Assembly: GCA_035645095.1 (NCBI GenBank)
Contig: DASQNG010000093.1
Coordinates: forward strand, 1 to 5,034
DNA length: 5,034 bases
Reading direction: 5' to 3'
DNA from: Gaiellasilicea sp035645095
Lineage (GTDB): Bacteria > Actinomycetota > Thermoleophilia > Gaiellales > Gaiellaceae
The translations under genes were made by a program, and so were the position numbers. Under the pieces are notes generated by a model that did no database searches, was not told where the DNA came from, and saw only the letters and a list, made by a program, of their open reading frames with translations. Of this stretch, positions 1 through 4,793 are shown piece by piece (within the stretch, counting starts at the first letter, position 1; each line of letters starts with the position of its first letter).

Positions 1-37
1 AGGTGACGGCGTCGACGAGCTGGCGGAGCCGTGACAT
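1..37 (-). CDS. Possible 5' end of a leftward gene (partial, off the left edge)
   Basis: An ATG on the minus strand at 37 opens MSRLRQLVDAVT and runs off the window edge without a stop. Nine of the eleven codons after the ATG end in C and the other two in G or A, which fits coding sequence in this genome. No Shine-Dalgarno sequence is visible; a weak TTGAAT lies 6 bases upstream. Twelve codons are too few to assign a family. If real, the gene is divergent from chrA. It could equally be chance, so confidence is low. Confidence 0.25.
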   Translation of the reverse strand, partial: MSRLRQLVDAVT

Positions 38-514
38 CGGCCCATTCAAGACCACGGCCGCCCCGGGGACAAACGCAGCGCGCACCCGCAACGACGTTCG
101 CCTCGCGCGGGGACGGCTCGGAGCGAGTCGGAGCCGATCAGGAAAGAGGCGTGCGGGAGGCTCAGATCGAGGCGACGGGCGATCCGCTCCATCGGCTCCG
201 CGAGAGCGGCCCACTCTTCTCGAGGCTCTTCTTCAACGCACGCGGGTCGGCGATCCAAAACGGAGCCGACCGAGAAGTGCTTTCGAGCAGGCCCACTCCG
301 AGTCGAGGAAGCAGAGACAAACTGTAGACGGACGTTCGGCGAAGCCCGGGTCGGGCTCCTGCGCCGCCGTCACTGCTGCCACTACCGGACCTCCTCGATC
401 CTCTGGTCCCGCCAATGTGCGCCCTCCGACGCCGCCGACGACCCGGCGCTGGATGCAGCGGCCGCCTCGACTGCAGAGGGCTCCGCCGCAGCCGGGTCGA
501 CTAGCCTTCGCGCG
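38..514. other. Intergenic region upstream of chrA, no convincing gene
   Basis: About 480 bases without a supportable gene. Open frames exist on both strands, but they are Arg/Pro/Ser-rich with no recognisable family. The best of them, on the minus strand from a TTG at 258 to a stop at 46, contains a helix-like stretch (EEWAALAEPMERIARRLDL) but lacks a ribosome binding site and any recognised domain. The region holds three copies of the 9-mer CGGAGCCGA (129-137 and 261-269 on plus, 192-200 on minus). It also holds a small hairpin, AGCCCG-GGT-CGGGCT, at 343-357. No strong chrA promoter is visible apart from a weak TAGCCT at 502-507. Confidence 0.5.
502..507 (+). promoter_or_regulatory. Candidate -10 box (TAGCCT) for leaderless chrA
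   Basis: TAGCCT fits the TAnnnT pattern of actinobacterial -10 boxes and ends 7 bases before the GTG at 515, the spacing expected if the transcript starts at the start codon. No Shine-Dalgarno sequence precedes either chrA start candidate, which would fit leaderless translation. The -35 region (about 479-484, GGCTCC) is not consensus-like. This is a weak call from one hexamer. Confidence 0.18.
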
Positions 515-1798
515 GTGCGGGCGCAGCCACCGGCACCCGGGGCGACGACCGGCGGCGCCGGCGAACCGACCGCGATGCCGACGGAGGCGGAGGCGCTCCG
601 GTTCTGGCTCAGGCTCGGGCTGATCAGCTTCGGCGGCCCGGCGGGGCAGATCGCGATCATGCACGAGGAGCTCGTCGAGCGGCGGCGCTGGATCTCCGAG
701 CGGCGGTTCCTCCACGCGCTCAACTTCTGCATGGCACTGCCGGGACCGGAGGCGCAGCAGCTCGCCTCCTACGTCGGCTACTCGCTGCACGGCGTTCGCG
801 GCGCGGTCGCGGCGGGCGGTCTCTTCGTGCTGCCCTCGTTCGTCCTCCTCTGCGTCATGAGCGGCGTCTACGTCGAGTACGGGGACGTCGCCGCGGTCGC
901 CGGCGCGGTGCGCGGGCTGGCGGCGGCCGTCATCGCACTCGTCGTCGCGGCGCTGCTCCGGGTGGGCAGACGCGTGATCACGACGCCCGCGGCGGCCACG
1001 CTGGCGGCGGCGGCGTTCGCCGGGCTGCTCGTGAGCGTCCCGTTCCCGGCGCTCCTCGCCGCCGCCGCGCTCATCGGGTACGCGGCCGCCCGTTGGCGAC
1101 CGTCGCTGCTCGGACGCGCCGCCGAGCACGCCGACGACGCGACGAGCGAGGCGCGGCCGGAGGCCGGGCTGCGACGGCGGTTCGCGACCACGCTCGCGCT
1201 GTGGCTGACGTCGGTCGCGCTGCTCCTGCTCGTCGGTGGCGTCGTGACGGAGCTGGCGGCCTTCTTCACGGTGGCCGCCCTCGTCACCTTCGGCGGCGCC
1301 TACGCGGTGCTGCCGTTCGTGGCGCAGGCGGCGGTGGAGCGGTTCGAGTGGCTCACGGCGGCCGACATGGTGGCAGGGCTGGCGCTCGGCGAGTCGACGC
1401 CCGGGCCGCTGATCATGGTCAACACCTTCGTCGGCTTCCTCGCCGGCCACAACGCCGAGGGCACCCTCCTCTGGGCCCTTGCGGGCGCAGCCGTGGCGAC
1501 GCTCTGCACGTTCCTGCCGTCGTTCGTCTTCATCGTCAGCGGCGCGCCGTTGATCGACCGCGTCCGGACGACCGGCGCGTTCGCGGCCGCCCTCGACGGC
1601 GTCACGATCGCGGTCGTCGGCGTCATCGGCGCGCTCGCGGTCTTCGTCGCACGACATGCCGCACTCGGGGACGGAGTCGACTGGCTCGTGCTCGCGCTCG
1701 CGCCGCTCGCCTTCGTCGCCCTCACCCGCCTGCGCGCAGGCGTCGTCCCGGTGATCGCCGCGTGCGCGGCGGTCGGGCTGCTCGCCGGCACGATGTGA
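515..1798 (+). CDS. chrA: Chromate transporter family protein ChrA (two-domain, long-chain type)
   Basis: Inner-membrane carrier of the CHR family, whose studied members export chromate and give chromate resistance; the substrate here is inferred. It is 427 residues from GTG 515, or 407 from ATG 575, close to the roughly 400 of two-domain members. Numbered from the ATG, the N-terminal half has SFGGPAGQIA at 18-27 and MALPGPEAQQLASY at 53-66. The C-terminal half repeats the pattern with TFGGAYAVLPF at 238-248 and GESTPGPLIMV at 272-282. A charged linker at about 175-205 separates the halves, and many Ala/Val/Leu membrane segments fill the rest. Neither start has a Shine-Dalgarno sequence. The 20 codons between them have high GC at third positions, so GTG is kept, but ATG is a fair alternative. 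No ChrB-type regulator is visible. The family call is firm. Confidence 0.95.
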   Translation: MRAQPPAPGATTGGAGEPTAMPTEAEALRFWLRLGLISFGGPAGQIAIMHEELVERRRWISERRFLHALNFCMALPGPEAQQLASYVGYSLHGVRGAVAAGGLFVLPSFVLLCVMSGVYVEYGDVAAVAGAVRGLAAAVIALVVAALLRVGRRVITTPAAATLAAAAFAGLLVSVPFPALLAAAALIGYAAARWRPSLLGRAAEHADDATSEARPEAGLRRRFATTLALWLTSVALLLLVGGVVTELAAFFTVAALVTFGGAYAVLPFVAQAAVERFEWLTAADMVAGLALGESTPGPLIMVNTFVGFLAGHNAEGTLLWALAGAAVATLCTFLPSFVFIVSGAPLIDRVRTTGAFAAALDGVTIAVVGVIGALAVFVARHAALGDGVDWLVLALAPLAFVALTRLRAGVVPVIAACAAVGLLAGTM

Positions 1799-1826
1799 GC
1801 GAGGGGCAGCCGTCGCCGCCCCTCGC
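1799..1826. terminator. Hairpin between convergent genes, likely bidirectional terminator
   Basis: A perfect 9-bp inverted repeat, GCGAGGGGC (1799-1807) and GCCCCTCGC (1818-1826), encloses a 10-base loop. It begins directly after the chrA stop and lies 14 bases beyond the stop of the minus-strand small gene, so it can serve both transcripts. There is no T-run on either side, so it is not a classical intrinsic terminator. GC-rich hairpins without a U-tract are common after actinobacterial genes. Confidence 0.6.
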
Positions 1827-1840
1827 GCCGGCCGCGGGTG

Positions 1841-2017
1841 TCAGTCGCGGTTCGGGACGTTCTCGGGCGGCGTCTCCTCGTTGCCCGTCGCCTGCTTCAC
1901 CGTGTCGTCCACGTCCTGGTCGAGGTCTTTCCCTTCCAGGCCCGGGAGATCCGACTTCGTCTGCTCCCAGTCACGCTCGAGTGCGTCCCCGACGCCGCCT
2001 TCCTTGTCGTCGCTCAT
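1841..2017 (-). CDS. Small acidic hydrophilic protein (58 aa), possible stress protein
   Basis: The start is ATG 2017, chosen because AAGGGAG (2023-2029) stands 5 bases upstream; a longer frame begins at 2077 but lacks such a site. The 58 residues hold 18 Asp/Glu against 6 Lys/Arg, with no Cys, signal peptide or membrane segment, so a soluble, highly acidic cytoplasmic protein is expected. The middle (ALERDWEQTKSDLPGLEGKD, 12-31) may be helical, followed by DLDQDVDDTVKQATG (31-45) and a Pro/Asn-rich tail. Size, charge and the KQATG-like ending recall CsbD-type general stress proteins, but I see no clear CsbD match, so the function is unknown. It lies 72 bases downstream of the PRC-barrel gene on the same strand and has its own candidate SigB-type promoter. 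It converges on chrA. Confidence 0.8.
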   Translation of the reverse strand: MSDDKEGGVGDALERDWEQTKSDLPGLEGKDLDQDVDDTVKQATGNEETPPENVPNRD

Positions 2018-2022
2018 CCTGA

Positions 2023-2029
2023 CTCCCTT
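2023..2029 (-). promoter_or_regulatory. Ribosome binding site of the 58-aa protein gene
   Basis: Read on the minus strand this is AAGGGAG, five bases (TCAGG) before ATG 2017. It is the clearest Shine-Dalgarno sequence in the window and decides the start of the small gene. Confidence 0.65.
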
Positions 2030-2051
2030 CGACGGTAGGTGGGAGCCGCGT

Positions 2052-2077
2052 GTACCCCACGACCCCCGCTCCGACAC
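2052..2077 (-). promoter_or_regulatory. Candidate SigB/SigF-type promoter of the 58-aa protein gene
   Basis: On the minus strand the sequence reads GTGT (2077-2074), 16 bases, GGGTAC (2057-2052). This fits the general-stress pattern known from Streptomyces SigB, GNNT-N14-16-GGGTA(C/T). A start about 7 bases downstream, near 2045, would leave a leader of roughly 28 bases that includes the ribosome binding site at 2023-2029. The -35 element carries little information and the region is GC-rich, so a chance match is possible. Confidence 0.4.
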
Positions 2078-2089
2078 CTCCCGCAGCTG

Positions 2090-3028
2090 CTACTCGTCGC
2101 GGTCGGCGGCCCGCGGGACGCGCTCGCCGGGCCGGGCAGAGGAGACCACGAGGCGCCGTGGGCCGCGTGCCTCCCGGCTCAACGGCGCGTCGGTGTCGCG
2201 CGGCTCGCGTTCTGCGGCAGACTCGTCGCGGCGCTCCGGCCGAGGAGCGGCGGCCCGGTCGCGCCACGCTGCGGCTGCCGTCCCGGCGGCCGAGAGCGCA
2301 GCCTCGCGGCAGCTGCGCGCGGCACGGCGTGAGGCGAGAACGGCACGTGAAGCGTACGGCCGCGCCCACGCGTAGGCCCGGCGCAGCAGCACGACGAGCG
2401 CGATCACCGTTGCGCGCGCCCGTCCCTGGGCGGCTGCGAGCAGTTCAGGCGTGCGCCGGCGGACGACGGCGGCCGCACGCACGGCGGCTGCGGCAGTGGC
2501 GAATAGGACTCGCCGAAGGTCACCGGCTCCCGCCACTGCGGCACGTCGCGTACCTGCCGCGCCCCTGCGCACGTGCGGCCGCAACGCGACGTCAGCGCGC
2601 CGGAGTGCCTGCACCGACGAGATCGACCCGCGCCTCGCCCCGGAGGCCGCGACGCGAACCCACACGACAGCCGCGCGCGCAACGCGACGGATCCCTGCGA
2701 TGGCCGCCTCGACGGCCGCCCGGGCCGAGGGACGTGCGCGCGGAGGGGCCGCGACGCTCGCCGCCGACGTCCGCACGACGAAGAGCCCCGACTCGGGGAC
2801 GACCGTCTCGAGCGCGCGGGTGTCGAGCTGCGTGCGGCGAGAACGGAGGCCGCCGCGCGCGCTCCGAACGACGAGCCGCTCGGGCCCCGCCTCGTCGCGC
2901 GGCGCCAGCGTCTCGACGACGCCGACCTCGTTTCCGCCGGCGTCGACGACGGTGAAGCCCGCACCGTGGGCGAGCCAGTACCGCCCGACCGGGCCTGCGG
3001 CGTCGAAGTGTCGTTCCTGGGCGCTCAT
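2090..3028 (-). CDS. PRC-barrel-type protein with long Arg/Ala-rich helical C-terminal tail
   Basis: 312 residues from ATG 3028. Residues 6-88 look like a PRC-barrel-type beta domain: GRYWLAHGAGFTVVDAGG (15-32), GVVETL (36-41) after a short turn, RLVVRS (51-56) and ETVVPESGLFVV (74-85). The fold call is by eye. Residues 100-260 are dominated by Ala, Val and Arg and are probably helical, with one strongly hydrophobic patch (TVIALVVLL, 207-215). Arg-Arg pairs recur with helical spacing in about 29-residue units. Residues 260-312 are charged and probably disordered. No signal peptide is visible. PRC barrels occur in RimM, in photosynthetic reaction centre H subunits and in many stress-linked actinobacterial proteins; the partner here is unknown. 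The basic tail could contact nucleic acid, membrane or another polymer. The gene follows the epimerase after 100 bases, with its own candidate promoter. ATG 3028 has no good Shine-Dalgarno sequence; an extension to 3106 is possible but less likely. Confidence 0.8.
   Translation of the reverse strand: MSAQERHFDAAGPVGRYWLAHGAGFTVVDAGGNEVGVVETLAPRDEAGPERLVVRSARGGLRSRRTQLDTRALETVVPESGLFVVRTSAASVAAPPRARPSARAAVEAAIAGIRRVARAAVVWVRVAASGARRGSISSVQALRRADVALRPHVRRGAAGTRRAAVAGAGDLRRVLFATAAAAVRAAAVVRRRTPELLAAAQGRARATVIALVVLLRRAYAWARPYASRAVLASRRAARSCREAALSAAGTAAAAWRDRAAAPRPERRDESAAEREPRDTDAPLSREARGPRRLVVSSARPGERVPRAADRDE
2297..2689 (-). repeat. Degenerate 29-residue Arg-Arg repeat inside the PRC-barrel protein
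   Basis: Protein-level repeat with the pattern RR-N16-RR. Units start at residues 114, 143 and 172, exactly 29 apart, with a fourth at 216 after a 15-residue insert that contains the hydrophobic patch. In each unit Arg-Arg falls at positions 1-2 and 19-20, with a further Arg at 12 or 13. Units 2 and 4 match best: both run (L)RRA, then ARP or LRP, then RRAA at identical offsets. The units correspond to about 2689-2603, 2602-2516, 2515-2429 and 2383-2297. Conservation between units is low apart from the Arg positions. Confidence 0.5.
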
Positions 3029-3041
3029 CGAATGTGTCGCG

Positions 3042-3059
3042 GCGCCCGTCCTCGGGCGC
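3042..3059 (-). other. Hairpin in the leader of the PRC-barrel gene
   Basis: A perfect 7-bp inverted repeat, GCGCCCG and CGGGCGC, has a 4-base loop that reads AGGA on the minus strand. It ends 13 bases before ATG 3028 and lies downstream of the candidate promoter at 3089-3113, so it would sit in the 5' leader of this mRNA. It could instead end transcripts from the epimerase gene, whose stop is at 3129. There is no T-run. Confidence 0.4.
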
Positions 3060-3088
3060 GCCGTCCGGACTTCGCGAGCCGGGGGCCG

Positions 3089-3113
3089 AATCCCTGCCTG
3101 TGCCAAGTGAAAC
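3089..3113 (-). promoter_or_regulatory. Candidate SigB/SigF-type promoter of the PRC-barrel gene
   Basis: On the minus strand the sequence reads GTTT (3113-3110), 15 bases, GGGATT (3094-3089). The -35 element agrees with GTTT of general-stress sigma promoters. The -10 element differs from GGGWAW at one position. A start near 3082 gives a leader of about 54 bases. A similar motif precedes the next gene downstream (2052-2077), which adds some weight to both. Confidence 0.4.
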
Positions 3114-3128
3114 CGACGAGCGGGAGCG

Positions 3129-4793
3129 TCAGCTGAAACGGCGTGCGCTCCGCGCGCCGGCCGGGATCCGGCTGCTGAGACCGACGTGGCCGAGGCGGAG
3201 GCGCGTGCGGTTCCCGGCGGAGTCCGAGGCGACGACGGTCACGTGCCACAGCTGCTGCTCGTCGTAGTCGAGGATGTGCATCCCCTCGAGAGCCGCTCGG
3301 GTGAGCACGCGCTCCTGCACCGCGCCGCCGCGCTGCACGAGGACCCGCAGCGTCAGCCACGGCGTCCCCGCGTCGCGGGCCTGCCACCGGAGCGTGCGCC
3401 CCTCGAGCGTCGTCACCAGCTCCGGCGGCTCGTTGTCGCGCTCGATCGTCACGGGCGGTAGCGAGCGCTCGCTGACGTTGCCGACGCGGTCGACGGCGCG
3501 GATGCGCACGTCGTACGTCCCCGGCGCCCGGGGCCCCGGCCGCCACCAGATCGAGCGATCGCCCGCCTGGAGCCGCCGCCCGAGCGTCTCCCCCGCGACG
3601 GTCAGCTCGACCCTCGCCGGTTTCGAGAGGTGGAACCTGATCTCGGCCCAGTCGCGGAAGCCATCCTCCGGCAGCGGGATTGCCGCCCGCGAGGGCGGAT
3701 GCGCCGTCATGTAGGGCGGCGTCCGCCACTGGTCGCGCAGGCGAGCCGCCCACGCCACCCAGCGCTCTTCGCCGGTTCGGCGCGACAGCTTCCACAGCAG
3801 CGAGGTGACGTAGGTGTGGTACTCGAGCGTCGACTCGCTCCCGCGCAGCGCGTAGAGCGACCAGGAGCCCGTGTCGAAGCGGGGGAGCAGGGCGGCCGCC
3901 GCCTCGCGCAGCTCCCGGGCGAGCTCCTGTGCGCCGGGGTCGCGCGCGATGCGGCCGTACTCCGCGATCGACACGGCGGCCTGCAGCTGTGCGTTCAGCA
4001 CCGCCATGCCGCTGAAGCTGTAGAGGCGGACCCAAGGGCCTTCCGGCAGCCGGAGCAGCAGCCGCCGGGGGATCGGCCGGTAGGCCTGGCGCGCCTCGTT
4101 CACGAAACCGGCGCGAGCGAGGGCCTGTGCCGCGACCGCCTGCGCGAGCCCGGACCCCCACGGGGCGGCGCCGCCGCCGTAGGCGAACTGGTACTCCCAC
4201 ACGAGCTCGTCGCGCTTCACGTGCGCCCGCGCGAGCAGGGCGTAGGCCAAGCGGATCGTGGCGGGGTAGTTGCGGTCGGCCGCCTCCCGGTTGAGGTTGC
4301 CGAAGCTGGCGAGCGGGTGGAAGCGCACGCCGCCGCTCGCGACCTTCCGGTAGGCGACGCCGTCGTCGTCCTTCACGGTACGGCGCGACGGACCCCGACC
4401 GGAGCCGTAGAGCTGGGTGTTCAGCCGCAGCGTGCGGAAGAGCGTCAGCGCGCGCGGGCTGTCATAGCGCGACGCGTGCGAGGCGACGTCGCGCAGTGAC
4501 GCCGCCACCGGGGAGCCGCCGCCACGGGCCATGACGACGCGCGCGGCGGCGGCGAGGTCGAGCCGGTACTCGTGTGCCTCGATCTCGGCGAGCCGCCCGG
4601 CGGACACCGCCCGCGCCAGCCCGGCCCGCACGGTGGCGGCGTCGCCCTGCCACGCCGAGGCCGGCTCCGCGTGGGCGCCGGCGAACGCTGCCGCGAGCGC
4701 GAGCGCGGGCGCGAGCAGGGCGAGCCGCGGCAGACGCCGGCGGCCGCTGGGCCGGAGGCGCCGCTCGCGCCGGTCGGCGCGCGGCGACCACAC
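3129..4793 (-). CDS. Exported D-glucuronyl C5-epimerase-like protein with two Ig-like domains
   Basis: 554 residues from GTG 4793. The family converts D-glucuronate to L-iduronate units in glycans such as heparan; the bacterial substrate here is unknown. Residues 1-47 form a signal peptide: Arg-rich start, RLALLAPALALAAAFAG core, cleavage near AHA (42) or ASA (47). The epimerase region spans about 120-365, with WEYQFAYGGGAAPWGSGLAQ at 199-218, YSFSGMAVLNAQ at 258-269, DTGSWSLYAL at 307-316 and EYHTYVTSLLWKL at 324-336. By eye, Tyr314 and Tyr325 match human GLCE Tyr560 and Tyr578; the third catalytic Tyr (Tyr500) seems replaced by Leu near 249. Residues 380-453 (KPARVELTVAG, GTYDVRIRAVDRVGN) resemble FlgD-type Ig domains, and 455-535 a second, ending in VVASDSAGN. 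The start is uncertain: GGAGG lies only one base before the GTG, and a TTG at 4868 adds 25 residues. No glycan-synthesis gene adjoins it. Confidence 0.85.
   Translation of the reverse strand: MWSPRADRRERRLRPSGRRRLPRLALLAPALALAAAFAGAHAEPASAWQGDAATVRAGLARAVSAGRLAEIEAHEYRLDLAAAARVVMARGGGSPVAASLRDVASHASRYDSPRALTLFRTLRLNTQLYGSGRGPSRRTVKDDDGVAYRKVASGGVRFHPLASFGNLNREAADRNYPATIRLAYALLARAHVKRDELVWEYQFAYGGGAAPWGSGLAQAVAAQALARAGFVNEARQAYRPIPRRLLLRLPEGPWVRLYSFSGMAVLNAQLQAAVSIAEYGRIARDPGAQELARELREAAAALLPRFDTGSWSLYALRGSESTLEYHTYVTSLLWKLSRRTGEERWVAWAARLRDQWRTPPYMTAHPPSRAAIPLPEDGFRDWAEIRFHLSKPARVELTVAGETLGRRLQAGDRSIWWRPGPRAPGTYDVRIRAVDRVGNVSERSLPPVTIERDNEPPELVTTLEGRTLRWQARDAGTPWLTLRVLVQRGGAVQERVLTRAALEGMHILDYDEQQLWHVTVVASDSAGNRTRLRLGHVGLSSRIPAGARSARRFS

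Noticed and set aside
46..258. Minus-strand 70-codon frame upstream of chrA, with a helix-like stretch
   Set aside because: TTG start without a ribosome binding site, no recognised family, and a Cys/Arg-rich end. It may be a gene remnant, but nothing beyond the open frame supports coding.
233..1657. Long open frame on the minus strand opposite chrA (474 codons)
   Set aside because: The product is almost entirely Arg, Asp, Glu, Gly and Pro with no domain, as expected for the antisense of a GC-rich membrane-protein gene. The chrA frame explains the conservation.
3089..3109. Possible sigma-54 promoter (TTGGCAC) or tRNA T-arm (GGATTCG) in the spacer before the PRC-barrel gene
   Set aside because: TTGGCAC has no GC pair at the required -12 spacing, and no tRNA cloverleaf can be drawn around the GGATTCG. 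The SigB-like reading fits better.
3025..4200. Long minus-strand open frame overlapping the epimerase and the next spacer (391 codons)
   Set aside because: Arg/Ala/Pro-rich shift-frame shadow of the epimerase gene; it lacks any domain, while the epimerase frame has a clear family match.
4462..4790. Fusion of the cyclic-nucleotide-binding domain to a long Arg-rich C-terminal domain
   Set aside because: The extension has a shadow-like composition and lies over the epimerase signal peptide region in another frame, so a true domain fusion is unlikely.
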